Below, in pieces: positions 38,020-49,343 of a stretch of DNA of 64,000 bases. The first letter of the stretch is position 1, and every line of letters begins with the position of its first letter. The translations under genes and the position numbers were made by a program. The notes beneath the pieces are model-generated. The model was not told where the DNA came from and did not search any database. It was given only the letters and a program-made list of their open reading frames with translations. Source of the stretch: Paragonimus westermani (taxonomy: Eukaryota; Platyhelminthes; Trematoda; Plagiorchiida; Troglotrematidae); assembly GCA_008508345.1 (NCBI GenBank), contig QNGE01002372.1, positions 53,078 to 117,077 on the forward strand, written 5' to 3'.

Positions 38020-39823
38020 GTAAGCGTATTCTGTGCTAAGTCCATAAAGGTCCCAGTAATAGTTAACAACGGAGAAAATGTGGAAACAATACACCTCATG
38101 GTTTGCCTTTGAAAAAATATACCATCTAGTCTTCGCGCTCACCGTGAGAAACTGAAGTTAACACTATTTGTACGAATAATTCATCGTTTACTGCGCAACA
38201 TGAACGTGGTATACTAAGAATAAGAAACAGTAAAGTGCTCTGTTGTCTGTGCCTCAATCTTCTAACAACTGAACGGTGGTTCTGATAATGTAATTATTGT
38301 AGTTTTAAGTTTGTATGTCCTTGCTAAGCTTCAAATTGCCATAGACCTCACAGTAGCTACTTAGGAAGGGTTTGAGTGCACTAATGATTCACCTGTTGGG
38401 TGAGATAGGTTTCTTTTGAATTGGTTTGGTTAGACTTACCGCTGAGCAACTCAGTCTGAGGAGAACGTATAACCAAGTCCAAGGTGTGGTTTGTACTACA
38501 GTTATGTACAAATCAACGGTCCTCAGCTTTCGTATGTCTATTTATTTGACTTTCGACAGGACCGCAACAAGACGACAGGTCATCGAATCGAGCAAGTATG
38601 ACAGTAGAACGGAGTAAACAGATCTGATTATGACACGCCCTCCACTTGGGCAATATAGTCAGCAGGTTCTATGAACAATGGATTTGTTGAGCAAGGCGGG
38701 TCAGAATTGTGAAAATGAAAAGCATAAGAGAGGGAGGTTAACATGTCGCAAACATCGTTTAATATCTGTTCATATACATGGGCTTGGTGCTCAGAGCCAC
38801 TCATACGATAACCGTGGAACGAAAGATGAAATGTTGGGATCATGAAGGGCATCAACAATCAATATGAATTTAGTTGGGTAATATAAAATTTGTGGTATAA
38901 CGCACTTGTTACTCCATTCAAAGACTTAAGGATAACCGTGCACCAGCTGTGATATATTGTCTGGAATGGAACAATGGGTTGTTACCTCGACAGAAATATC
39001 TTGAAACCTTTAAGCTAGCTGAAGGACGGATGATGCTTTTTTGAGGCAATGGGGTTTTCTTTGGTACGTGTGTCTTACTGACATTTTGCTGTTCGTGATA
39101 GTTGTCATTTACAGAAACTGTTTAACAACTGCTGCCAAGGTCACGGTTAATTCAAGAGAAAAGCCTTCCGTGAGTGGTTGAGAAATCGAATTTGACTTGG
39201 ATGCGTTGAAAGATTTCAAACTGAAGCATTCTTTGAGGACTGTAGGACAGTTTACCAAAGCATATCGATGTTTGGAAACATTGTGATCTGTGAGCATTTT
39301 ACAGGTTAAAGAAAGTTAATGTACATATATTCCGGATAGGGCGATAATAAAAGAATACAGAGTAAAGAAATCTTGAAAAAGGAGACTGCAAGCAAGGAAG
39401 TTCATTTTTGAAAAACCAAAAAACATGGAAGCATGAATCAGCATAAGGCTGAGTTGACCAGGAATTATGAACATGAATATGACTGGGACAAGTCAATTAA
39501 ATAAGTACTGACTTGCTTCCATTATTGGCATAGTTCTTAAACCAATTCAAATTTGTCTTGATAGTCAGGCCTGAGAGAGGCTTGGGTAACATCAGGAATA
39601 TATGATCGAGTTATTGGCTTGATCATCTATAAGTACAGAATCAGGCATAGTCTCAGGTTAGGTATGAAAAAACAGTTCGGACGGTCCACCTGTTGAGGTT
39701 GGAGGCAACACGTTGTATTCAGAACAATAATATCTTACGGAGGGTTTGACCGCTGCTACAAAAGGTCGACCTGAAATGTTGGCTGTACAGGAAAAACTGG
39801 TCCCCGTAGTGCGTTATGCAACA
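38020..39823. other. Non-coding stretch, nothing recognised
   Basis: Open frames up to 76 codons, no motif. Lies between the putative exon and the PLE that is read towards it. Confidence 0.45.
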
Positions 39824-39881
39824 TTAGGGAAACGGTGGAATTGACAGCACAAGTGACAACGGAACAGTCGGAACACAAGAA

Positions 39882-39926
39882 TTGGTAGACACAAGTATTT
39901 CGTATTGACACGTCAGTACCGAATTT
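39882..39926 (-). ncRNA. PLE 3' hammerhead, one core mutation
   Basis: Minus strand: CGGTA, CTGACGT, GT-CAAT-AC, GAAA, TAC-TT-GTG, TC, TACC. The last A of CUGANGA is T, a position normally invariant; the rest of the core, stem I and a wobble-paired stem III remain. Predicted inactive or very weak. Confidence 0.7.
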
Positions 39927-39949
39927 AGAACAACGTGGATCCTCTCTTT

Positions 39950-40360
39950 CGTAGCGAACAAACTGAGGAGTAGATAATTAATAAGTGGCTTAGGGTTGGT
40001 CCTTAAGCCCAGGAAAGTGTCAGGATCACGAACAGATGCATTTGAACACAAAAGGGCTGGTTTGGGTTGATTGATTGCAATCGCTCCAGCTAACCGCAAG
40101 AATCTTGGGCTAGAATGAAGTAACAGGATTCTGGATGCACAAGGTGGGTCGATAACGCGGCCGGTGGTCAGGATGTGTCTAGCGAGTGAGGAAACTGGCT
40201 GTTCACGCATTTCAGCAACGTTGCCATTTCCCAGAAACACGGACGTCTACACCCGGTCCTCCATTCTGGAGCTGAAGCATTTCCTAGTTCTGCCTACGTA
40301 ACTTCCTCCGCAGTCACGTACGTAGATTTTCTTTTCTACAATGACCACCTTTCAGGTGGT
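39950..40360 (-). pseudogene. PLE GIY-YIG endonuclease with in-frame stop
   Basis: RDCGGSYVGRTRKCFSSRM (YVG in place of YIG) is followed by a TAG and then, in the same frame, LGNGNVAEMREQPVSSLARH and PPCASRILLLHSSPRFLRLA. The upstream Cys pair of the linker is partly lost. Same layout as the copy at 11891. Confidence 0.8.
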
Positions 40361-40399
40361 ATTCTCTGTATACTCTGCCTATCTACGAACCTCCCCGAG

Positions 40400-40718
40400 T
40401 GACCATTTGATTGTAAGATAGAAATAGTCAAGTCTATTTTTTTCGCAAAGCGATCGCGCGTATAGATTCGTCTTGCTCATGTGAACAGAGCATTCACTCG
40501 TGTTCGTTTTTATTGGGCCGGTGTGAAGCTGTTGAAGTTTATGTGTTGACCGGACTATGTGGGTTTCCTATAGAAAGTTCTTCCAACTGAGCCAGCTATT
40601 CAGATGTTGCACCAGGTTACCAATCATCTGTTTAAATCGACTGAAAATTAATGTGTTGTCGAACTGACGCAAAAATATAATAAGTTTCTTATCTCCGTAG
40701 CTAGCTGTCGTTCAATTT
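40400..40718 (-). pseudogene. PLE RT end and RT-endonuclease linker, decayed
   Basis: Reading the minus strand: ATEIRNLLYFCVSSTT occupies the place of the IRxLLYYxRFVDDT block, with the catalytic Asp pair gone. RTFYRKPT, a stop and SGQHINFNSF then match the VYRKPTWSGQY block, and ALFT, a stop and ARRIYTRDRFAKKIDL, SILQSNGHSGRF match the next conserved block. The sequence just before YRKPT is homologous to 63955-64000. Confidence 0.75.
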
Positions 40719-41084
40719 TTAGCACGAACAGTCTGCCAAGATGGCAGACAGTGAACTTCCCATGACTGCCCCGTCCATCCGACCGTAGGACTGCTCGAAA
40801 AAACAACAAATGATATTCTGCGTGCAGAGCAACAATGTATCCCCCAATATGTCATTAGGAAACCACAACGAAGTGTGACTCAGTTCAATGAGCTCACAAG
40901 CATAGTCAGTCGTTTCAGGCAGAGGATCATTTGCGAACGGTGGCTGAACGTCTACAGAACCCATCAGTTCGTTAGAAAGATGCATCCCGTCCAGGTCACT
41001 GATCAATTCCAGAGCACCATCCATAAGATGTGTCTGAAATTTCCGTTTTAATGGGTTTGAAATTGCGACTAGCCAGCGTGTCAA
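40719..41084 (-). pseudogene. PLE reverse transcriptase, palm segment
   Basis: RWLVAISNPLKRKFQTH, then GSVDVQPPFANDPLPETTDY (motif A, with the catalytic Asp in SVDV and the usual SLFTNVP changed to PPFANDP). LLLCTQNIICCFF and MDGAVMGSSLSAILAD follow (the IDGVAMGSPLGPLLAD block). The frame is shifted relative to the preceding segment. Confidence 0.82.
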
Positions 41085-41503
41085 TTCACGGTGAGGGGAG
41101 TGTCATTGTCAGAATTGGCCCTGGCAGCATCCAAAATGTGTATCATCGGCAAGCCGTGAAGTTGGGGTGTTGATGATCCACACTGCCTGCGAGGTTTACC
41201 CGCTACTCTATCAATACTCCTTAACTGTGAGAGCAGCTGAAGATGTCGTTCTATGTGGTCCTCTGTTTCGGCAACATTGTCCACTTTCTCCAGTCGTCGA
41301 AACCTAGTTTGATCATCCAATACTGATAACATTTTTTGTACATACGAATCCTCGCCTAAAGTGGCGATTCCCGAGCACTTGTCAGGCTTAAGTACAGCCG
41401 CGTTTTTTGACTCAAGTTCTCTTAATGGCTGCAGGCGTTGCCTCGTGACAGCACACTGGTTATTAGTTGGGGTCATCACAAACCGACAAGTTATGTCGGC
41501 CAA
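41081..41503 (-). pseudogene. PLE reverse transcriptase, N-terminal segment
   Basis: AAVLKPDKCSGIATLGEDSY matches the VLKPDKGSGIVxL block that opens PLE RTs. QLHGLPMIHILD stands where LYGLPKIHK is usual, then PLT leads to a frameshift. It continues the frame of the N-terminal domain after a single TGA at 41513-41515. Confidence 0.82.
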
Positions 41504-41512
41504 CCTAAGTTT

Positions 41513-42124
41513 TCACCGACATACGTTGTTAACACTAGTTCCTCGAAGATCAGATAATTGAACAATGAGGTTCTCAAACTGGACTTCAACACAAGTGCGA
41601 TCAGGCTTATGTGTCGGTATTTTATAATCAAGATCCAAACCTAACGCTTCCATTTGCAACGAATTCAATTGTACTGAAGAACAGTTCAGTATGTACCTAC
41701 TGGGATTCAGTGGAATTGGTTCTTCACCATGCTTCGCACGTGACTTCCGCAAACCACTGATACAAGTCCTGTTTGTATAATCGGTAATTTTCTTATCCAA
41801 TAGTGTACAAATGACACGACAGCAAATTACCAAATTTTCGACGACGGATAAATTGCGGCAATATATCGGACGCAAACCAGTCAGTCGCACTTGAGCAGTT
41901 TCAGTGTGAGCAGTCACAGCACGCCTGGAAAAATTATTGATCACCTCCAGTTTGCTCTTCCTTGAGAGCCGGAGGAAATGATGGGGACATCTATCTTGCT
42001 GTGTACATTGATTGGAGAAAGGTATTTTCACAAGTTCACACGTGATCGTCCACCTCAAACTGGCCACACAACGCAGCAATCTGGAGGTTTCGGTGGGGAT
42101 CGTCACCTCAGGAATTTGAAACAA
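41513..42124 (-). pseudogene. PLE N-terminal domain
   Basis: 203 open codons upstream of the RT in the same frame. The segment SLQMEALGLDLDYKIPTHK is the LxxxExxxLxxGxxFxxxP pattern that precedes PLE RTs. The more N-terminal part is basic with Cys and His residues, and no known domain was recognised. The true start is unknown; the frame opens about 45 bases after the 5' hammerhead. Confidence 0.7.
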
Positions 42125-42169
42125 TTGGTTTTCTTGAACAGTTTGAACAACGCAGCTAGAATGCGAAGG

Positions 42170-42210
42170 CTGGTAAATGCAAGCATTTCGTACTGACTCA
42201 TCAGTAACAT
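42170..42210 (-). ncRNA. PLE 5' hammerhead, core intact
   Basis: Minus strand: stem I 5' arm ATGTTA, core CTGATGA, stem II GT-CAGT-AC, GAAA, stem III TGC-TT-GCA, cleavage TT, stem I 3' arm TACCAG. All catalytic positions are present and stems II and III pair. Stem I has a mismatch in the middle (GTTA against TACC), so activity would be reduced. Confidence 0.75.
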
Positions 42211-42284
42211 ATTTACAATAACATTCATGGGCTTTTTACAGAAATAGTCAATCAGTCGTCTCAATTCAGTTGTCTGTCTTCAAA

Positions 42285-42480
42285 AACAACTGTTCGTGAA
42301 TTAGACACTTCTCTGGACTTAATGATTTATCCTAACCTGATTATTGACTATCCACCCCTCTGGTTGTTTTCTACGAAGAAGATCATCCATGTCATTGTAA
42401 ATTCGGTACTGATGAGTCAATACGAAATACTTGCACTTACCAGCCCTCATGCTACAACTGCCCTGTTCGAACTGTTCGAA
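42285..42480 (+). mobile_element. PLE 3' end fragment, opposite orientation
   Basis: The plus-strand translation VRELDTSLDLMIYP, LIIDYPP, IIHVIVNSVLMSQYEIL matches the post-endonuclease segment of the copy at 39.9 kb (VRDPDTFLGL ... HVVLNSVLTCQYEIL). This places an inverted PLE tail head-to-head with the 5' end of the minus-strand element. Homology between the two arms continues through AACTGTTCGAAGGAACCAAT at about 42470-42489. Confidence 0.8.
42405..42441 (+). ncRNA. PLE hammerhead, cleavage site lost
   Basis: GGTA, CTGATGA, GT-CAAT-AC, GAAA, TAC-TT-GCA, then CT in place of TC/TT, and TACC. The U that must precede the cleavage base is C at 42436, and stem III has one mismatch. Core segments are otherwise perfect. 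Predicted inactive. Confidence 0.7.
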
Positions 42481-42944
42481 GGAACCAATTGTTTCAAATC
42501 AAGCTTTGTTGCCCCACATTTTATTCTCCGTATCATCGACCACCTTACACAAAGAACGGTCGACAAGCCCGCATACTTATCTCAAGTTGGAGGCTTATTG
42601 GTGTGCTGAACATGAACGGGAAGCTTCGAGCAACCGGGTTAGCATCTGAAAGTGCAGTTAGAAGACCGATGGACGTATCTTAAAACAACGGTTTGCACGT
42701 GCTGCTTGTGGATAATAGCAGCTAGCTCTTCGTCACCTGATCATGTGAAAAGTAAAGGAGACAAATGGAAGTCGACTGGATGTTTTCCAGCGAAACGAGC
42801 TTTCAAGATGAGTCTGGACATAAGCACAACCAATCACCGGATATCGGTCTGAGGATGGATATTCAAAATTATAGTTTACTTGTTTACTTCTGTCAACGAC
42901 TTTGGTCCATTGCTCCCTGACTTCACGTAGATTTTAAGTTAAAA
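42481..42944. other. Unassigned DNA beside the inverted PLE tail
   Basis: Plus-strand frames of 64-95 codons run through here but are continuations of, or shadows around, the PLE tail. There may be more PLE sequence up to about 42600, not provable by eye. Confidence 0.35.
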
Positions 42945-43190
42945 CCCCTCGGATTTGACCCCAGAGTTTACAGTTAGATAGACTCCCAGTTCAGCCCCTT
43001 TTGAAATGGAGCATAAGATTCAAGCCTAACTCCTGTCAGAGCCAACTGTTAGTGCACATACTTTCTATGGTCAAAATTAAAGCTCCGACCACGCGGTCAT
43101 GAGGTATGTGTGATGATTACTGCACCAGAGACGTGACATTAATCACAGCTGGAAAACTTGATCATTTCTAGCGAACGAAAATGTTTTAGG
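42945..43190 (-). repeat. Diverged SINE (hammerhead SINE family)
   Basis: The minus strand runs TACCTCATGACCGCGTGGTC, GGAGCTTTAATTTTGACC (decayed B box), ATGTGCACTAACAGTTGGCT (decayed hammerhead), then GGGGCTGAACTGGGAGTCTA of the body. No promoter or ribozyme function expected. Confidence 0.65.
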
Positions 43191-45462
43191 TTTCGCTTAT
43201 TTTACTTCGGTTTCATTCAATACTCTGTCAGTGTAACGGTAGACAACCCGTTAGCTCGTGTAGGTGAAGCCTAATACCTACCCACTCCGTCGTAAACATG
43301 TGAACTGTTGACGATGTGCAATAGCACTGAAGCTTGAGTTTGGTGCTGCTTTTCCAAAGAAGCTGACGAGGAAGTCCATCTTAAAGGGAAAACTGTGACC
43401 ATCTATGTGGGATGTTTAGCTTGAAACCTACCAAACCTCCGACTACCCAGACAGACTGATGAGGGAAGGAAAACTTTCCCACATTCCGTGTTATCTGGCG
43501 GTGCCGCAAAATGTAAGCTCTTGATTGATAGCCTGCTTTGCTCTGGTCAATCGACTCTTGGTTGACGGGATGTTTCCTGATACCTCTTCTTGGAAATGGG
43601 AGTTAGGTCGTGGGCCTTGAAGACCACCGGAAGCTTAGTCTGGCCTAGAGAACGACCAAATAGCCCACGCAATGATTCATTGGGCCTATTCCCCATTTTT
43701 CCAATACTCTCTGTTATCGTGAAGGTTCTGTAGCTTTTGAAGCACGATACTTGGTGTGGTTTCTCCGAACACGAATTGACCGGAAGCACTGTTCAATGTA
43801 GAGGTCGGTATATACACTTGGTTGCAAACAGAGACGCTGTCCTGCTAAAAAGTTGTGAACATTAATCATTTGTAAATTATAAGTCATGATTCTGTATCAA
43901 ACACCCTGGGGATGATCTTTTGCGCATTCTGCTACATTGTTGTACGATAGTTTTGGGTTGACGTTAAAACTATTTATCAATATCAGTTGGCACTGACCTC
44001 AGCCATTTTGTATTGCTACTGTTGTCCGATTGCAGATATAACAATGAGCAAAGTATAATTGCACAGTCATTTCCAGTTGGTATGTAGTTCAAGCGTATTT
44101 CTTGGTACTATGCAGTTTCTGTGCACCGCTTAATCTTAATTTGCCCACTTTGTGTTACCGGTCGCTTTACATTCGCATACCTAATGACATCTTAGTTACT
44201 TCAACCTCGACGAAATATCCACGATTACCAAATTTTTCATGTTCTACCTACCTTAAAATCGAAATCAGAATAATTTCTTTGAGTTTGAATAGCACTCGAA
44301 TCACAATCAGGCTCGGGATGATGTAACTCACCCTTACATGTGATCTACGAGAATTCCGTTAGGGTAGCTCACGCAAACCATTATCCAACAGCTAGCCGTT
44401 GTATAGTCAGAGAGTTGAAAACTGGTAGATCGTATACTCAAAATAAGTTTTCGGCGAAGTGAACACTGTTTCAGGTGAGTTATGAATAACTGATCGATGT
44501 GCAGCAAACGTTTTTTGAGCGACAGTCAATTTAAAGCAACGTACCACTCCCTTTCTCATACTGAGGGTTCTGAAGAAACCGAGTTTGTCCCAATAAATAT
44601 TGCAGATTTCCGTATCACGCACGACGGACGGTTTTACCGATTCACAGCAAACAGGTAACTCTTTCATTTTAGTGGCAAAAGATACTACCTTACCATAAAA
44701 ACTCACAGAAGTATTGAGGGAAGGAATAACTTACAGCAGTTCCGTTTCTAAAGTCAGCGGTCTTAACGATCACTTAACGTATATTTGCTAGTAAGTTGCC
44801 GTAATTTAACATTTTTTCATAGCTGGTAGTTGCCTGCCTGTCAGTTTTTGATGGTTTCTCAGAGATACCGTGAACTGTATATGGAGCAGCTTCACAGGAT
44901 CGGATACACCACACAGAATATCTTATAGACCTCGTTAGATAAATGCGGATGGTTAGCCAAGCATCTTGTGCACCCTCTTTTATGCTCTATTCTGAAAACA
45001 TTACACGTAAAAGCCGAGCCTCTATGCTGTGTGAATCTGAAACCTTAACTAAATCGTTACCTTTTGACTGCTACATGTTAGAACGAGCCATGACAAGTTG
45101 TTCGCACACATCACAGTCAACTTGTTTCAGAATGAGACAATTTTCGTCATAATTTCGGAATAGTTTCGGAAAGTGTAAACATTGTCCACACGAAGTTTGA
45201 AGAAGTTGCTAAGTAAGTCCAACCTGGAAGGTTTGACAGTCCTGACTTTCTGCGGTGATGTGTGAAGGGAATTTTCTTGTTGAATTCTCATGCAGCTTAG
45301 AACCTTAGGACCGCCCTCAAAGAAGAAAACAATGTAATGTTGTGAACCAATCCAACATCACACCTAGTCTGAGCAGGTTTCATTGTACTCGCGACCTGAT
45401 GAACACTGGTTAGTCTGTGATGCTACCCTTTAGAATCCTGGCTAGAACACTGAATACGTTTT
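43191..45462. other. Non-coding stretch, nothing recognised
   Basis: Open frames up to 99 codons (44407-44706 minus) without motifs. Confidence 0.45.
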
Positions 45463-45550
45463 TATTTCAAACTGAACATCACTCACATTTAATCACAGCG
45501 TTCGCATTCAGATAGACTTATCAGCCAGCCCCTTAAGAAAAGAAACACTA
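45463..45550 (-). repeat. SINE body, left arm of an inverted pair
   Basis: On the minus strand the copy begins TAGTGTTTCTTTTC, which is the first base after the hammerhead cleavage site of the full-length copies, and runs to the SINE 3' region. It abuts an oppositely oriented copy at 45551, forming a near-perfect inverted repeat of about 85 bases per arm. Confidence 0.85.
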
Positions 45551-45690
45551 GTGAGCGCGAAACTCGAGTCTAGTGCTTGTTTTCGAAAGAGGCTGGCTGG
45601 CAAGTCTATCTGAATGCGAACGCTGCGATCAAATGTGAGTGATGGTGAACTTGGAAACAAACCGAATCCCCGACTACTCATCAGTAATCT
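45551..45690 (+). repeat. SINE body, right arm of an inverted pair
   Basis: Starts within hammerhead stem II (GAGCGCGAAACTCGAGTC), keeps GAAA and the cleavage site, and runs through the body to CCCCGACTACTCATCAGTAA. The tRNA head and the CTGACGA core are missing. Confidence 0.85.
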
Positions 45691-45826
45691 AATATATCGC
45701 CCTCCATGTCTTAATGAGTGCAGTGATTTCGACCTGTTTTTGATGTCTTAATCGCAGGGTTATCGACTGGAGTTAACAGGACAGTTACGGTGTCTCCTCT
45801 CGAGACGATCGCGCAACCTGATCATC

Positions 45827-46120
45827 GTTCACAAGTGAGAGTGGTTGAGCGTGCAGATTTGATAATTCGGTCGTGCTTAATGTGAGGTCAATGACGCAGT
45901 GGTCAACACGGTTGCCTCATGATTGGACTGGCCGGAGTTCAAATCCCGGCCGTGGCAAGGATATGCACTACTGACGAGCTCTAATGAGAGCGAAACTCGA
46001 GTGTAGTGCTTGTTTTCGAAAGAGGCAGGTTGACAATTCCATCTGAATGCGAACTCTGCGATCAACTGTGAGTGATGTTCAACTAGAAAATAAACCAAAT
46101 CCTTGACTACTCACCAGTTA
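45827..46120 (+). repeat. tRNA-derived SINE with hammerhead, full-length copy
   Basis: Best-preserved tRNA head of the family. The A-box-like segment is at about 45892-45911 (TGACGCAGTGGTCAACACGG). An intact T-arm follows with stem GCCGG/CCGGC (45931-45950) around the B box AGTTCAAATC. Next come the hammerhead (45965-46009), the body and the end GACTACTCACCAGTTA. About 65 bases of family sequence precede the A box. Confidence 0.88.
45965..46009 (+). ncRNA. SINE hammerhead, cleavage base changed to G
   Basis: GCACTA, CTGACGA, GCTCT-AATG-AGAGC (five perfect pairs), GAAA, CTCGAG, then TG, and TAGTGC. Stem I is six perfect pairs. Everything is canonical except the cleavage base at 46003, G where H (A, C or U) is required. 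This copy should fold but not cut. Confidence 0.8.
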
Positions 46121-49100
46121 TAAGTTTCTATTTCAGTATGAACAGCCTCCTGATACTATACTTCATCTGTTTGGACTCTCCAATTGAAATGACAAGGAGC
46201 CATCTGTGGTGAGCTCGTCAAGAACGCCATAAGATCTGTTGGTTGCCCCAGTCGAACAGACAAGGAGCCCGTGGAAGCTTAAAAACAAGACCCGTAGGTG
46301 CGCTTCGGGATGGATGCCAGAAAGATAAATAATTTAACAGCAGATGTCTCCTTGCGTATTTGCCAGTCGGGCGGAGCTGATTACGCTGGTGGAGATTGGG
46401 GACACTCACACAGTGGATGTCAGACGGATGGGACACAGATACGTCAGTCAGCCAAATCGGATAGCGGTGACCTCGAAACTGGACACATGTTAACTGTGTT
46501 GCGTAATTACGCTCAGGATTGTGGTGGCAGATGCACTTCCGCGCTATCCCTCAATCGCCAACGCAGTTACAACGTAATTGGTATAGCTAGCAGACAACTC
46601 GAGAGAGTGCGACAGCAACCACGGTCGATCAGTCGGCGTGTGACGCCCTCATGTGCCTACCGGACAGCCAGTCTTTTGGCTGATAATGTGGCAAAATATT
46701 AGGCTGTGCTTTCTTTATGTCAACGTGAGACGAGCTCGAAGCGTGTGTTTGAGAGGGGAATGCGGCTCTGTTGTGAAGCTTACGGGAATATTCTTCATTA
46801 AACATTGGTATAATCTAGACGCCGTTGATATTTGAAAAGTATTCACATACTCTTTTTTCTTTCACCTTTGCGAGGAATCGCACGACATGTAGCTCCTTGT
46901 CTGCTAACTTCATCAGTACAGAACTTTGTGTATTGACATAAAATCAATGTCATTCAGTTAAGATGTGTACGTTTTAGTTCCCAAACAGTTATCGCATTGA
47001 TTCCAGGCTCAATTCTATGTTCATTAACTTTAGCGTCCATTTTCAAAGTCTAATTAATTCACATCTTGGCAACATTGGTCATTACCTACCCTCGGTATAT
47101 TCATCAGGTTGAACAGGTGTCAACACAGCGTGCCAAAAAGATATCAAACCAGTCGTAACTGGATGATATGATACTTTTACGCAATGACTGCCTTATGGTG
47201 TACACACAGAAAATGTGAAATAGTTGTGGTGCTTTCACTTCTTGGGCAGTAATGACTCAAAAGCAATGAGTCAATCGCTAAAATGAAGCAAAATAATCAT
47301 GGAAAATCACCGCTAAGTAGCGTGATATATTTACAAATTTGAAAGAGACCCAGCTGTGACAAATCTAGGTCTCGGTTAAATACGAATCAGTGACGTCAGT
47401 AAGACTCGGGGACAGGATAAGCGCCCTGTCAACCATGATTCAGTTTTTTGAAAGATTCTTCTTGAACAATCAGTCCCCTGAGTCATCTGGTTGACTTTAT
47501 GATACATTGGGTGAGGTGGATAGGTGAATCTAAACGTGAAATTTCTGAGGTAATGGCATGCTTTTGTAAATTGTCTGTTGAAGCGCTTGTCATATCTGAC
47601 TATGCTGTTTTTGTGGTTGGCTAGAATTCAGCCGAAATCCGTATTTTTCACAGTTGGTTAACTTCTAAATACAGACACTTGGCGCCATTGATTGCTAAGC
47701 CTTGTTGAAAACAATTTGACCTTTCCAGTTATTCATGAGAAACAGTGAGTCCTATTCACTCGGTGATCGGTAATGAATATGCCTATTTCATTGTGCGTTG
47801 TATAGGTAGGAATAGTGAATTAGCCAACGGCCCTGGACACGTTGACTTCAAAAATGCCACGCTGAGCATTTTTATAACACGGAAACGGGTAATGTTTTAG
47901 GCAGTGTTGACCAGAATTGAGTGATACCAAGGTTACTAGACAACTGAAGTAGTCCAAAACGTTTGGCAGTTGAAAGTGGGCAATTTTCTACTCGTTTGTT
48001 GCAATGAGATACCCGAAAAAAAACTATTGTTCCGCTATTGTTCGAGTAAAATAGCGGTAGCTTTGCAACTGAAACACACTTTTGTTTCATGTAGGAAGAT
48101 CGATAGTGTAACAACTAATTACTGACGTGAAACAATTTGTTTATCATACAACACATGAAGAGTTTTCTTTGGTACGGCTAGACATCACATTTGTAAGATT
48201 GATCTTTATTATTGCATTGATGTTAATGTTAGAAACAATAAACTTGAAAGATATTCATGGTTTGGCATCTAATCGGTTTGATATATGGAGATAGCCGAAA
48301 TACTACATTATGCGACGTGAGATATGTGCATGTCGGCGGTTCTAGATGATACTCCTCTGACGGAACTAGTGAATTAGTAAAGAGGTGGAAAGCATATGCT
48401 GGGCTACTGCATCAGTGAACCTTAAATATAAAACTGGTTTTTTTGTATCTCCGATACACGTAGGAAAATTTTCTCCCAGTAAGATGCTAATTCAGTTTAG
48501 GTGTCCAACAGTTTCTAATCTTGCTTTCCACATGGCAGTAATATACCTTTTTATGTATCGTGCACTTGACACCAGCCACAGACGTTGACATGAATGAATT
48601 AGACACAATTTTGCCACATTTCAAAGCCACATTGAAAAGTTTCTTCGTACAAGAAAAAAAGAAGGTGAATAGTGCAGATCTGCAACTTTCTGGTTAACGG
48701 TATGTAGGAAAGCCATCTTTGATTTTACAGAAAACAAGTGGAAAGCATACACCCAATTGTGAAACTGTTGACAGTCCGAGAGACTTCTTGATTATTGCTT
48801 ATCCACTTTTTGAGATTTCTACCATTGTTGACGCATAAATGACAGAAGTTCTGATACCCAATAGAATAACTTTATTCCTTAAAAAAGTAAAGTTTTTGGC
48901 TGGAAAACATCATTGACATTCTGTGGACTGATACTAGTGATCTATGGTCGTATCATTTCATTATCAGTCTGCACAGTGATTTGTCTGATTTCTGTGATCG
49001 TCATCGTAGATAGCGAAACACCATTGGTTCTGAGTGACGCCTAACTACCATACAGCCATTTAGAAATGAGCAGGTGATGGCCAGGAAGGAAATAAAGAAC

Positions 49101-49343
49101 AGGAAAGGACCCAGCTACTAAAAACAACTGCGTCCATATTCAAACATTCAACACAGAGGTGCCTACAACTTGTAAACGAACACCCGCGCTGTAAGTGAAG
49201 GTAAGGCGTTTTCAGCAAGGCAGCTTCTCTATGGCTTTCACTGTCCAGTACGACTAGATGCGCTCAGTTCACAGACAACTCGGCCAAACAACGACAACAT
49301 TCACGCCAATGAGCCCGATTAGTTGTAATCTCACCCAAGGTCT
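46121..49343. other. Non-coding stretch, nothing recognised
   Basis: Contains a 134-codon plus-strand frame at 46298-46702, somewhat GC-rich, with a 72-codon shadow on the minus strand. Neither translation shows a recognisable motif or splice sites; it may be an unrecognised repeat. The rest has only short frames. Confidence 0.4.

Larger units (their letters stand above)
39824..42260 (-). mobile_element. Penelope-like element, nearly full length, inactive
   Basis: The most complete PLE here, read on the minus strand: hammerhead (42170-42210), N-terminal domain (41513-42124), RT fingers (41081-41503), RT palm (40719-41084), decayed end of palm, thumb and linker (40400-40718), GIY-YIG endonuclease (about 39950-40360), and a second hammerhead (39882-39926). 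Finding related hammerhead segments at both ends in the same orientation fits the pseudo-LTR structure of PLEs. It is inactivated by an in-frame TGA at 41513-41515, a frameshift near 41085, a TAG within the endonuclease and loss of the catalytic Asp pair. Confidence 0.9.

Noticed and set aside
46298..46702. 134-codon plus-strand open frame
   Set aside because: No motif, no splice sites, Ser/Arg/Gly-rich composition typical of a GC-richer non-coding stretch; the opposite strand is open over part of it too.
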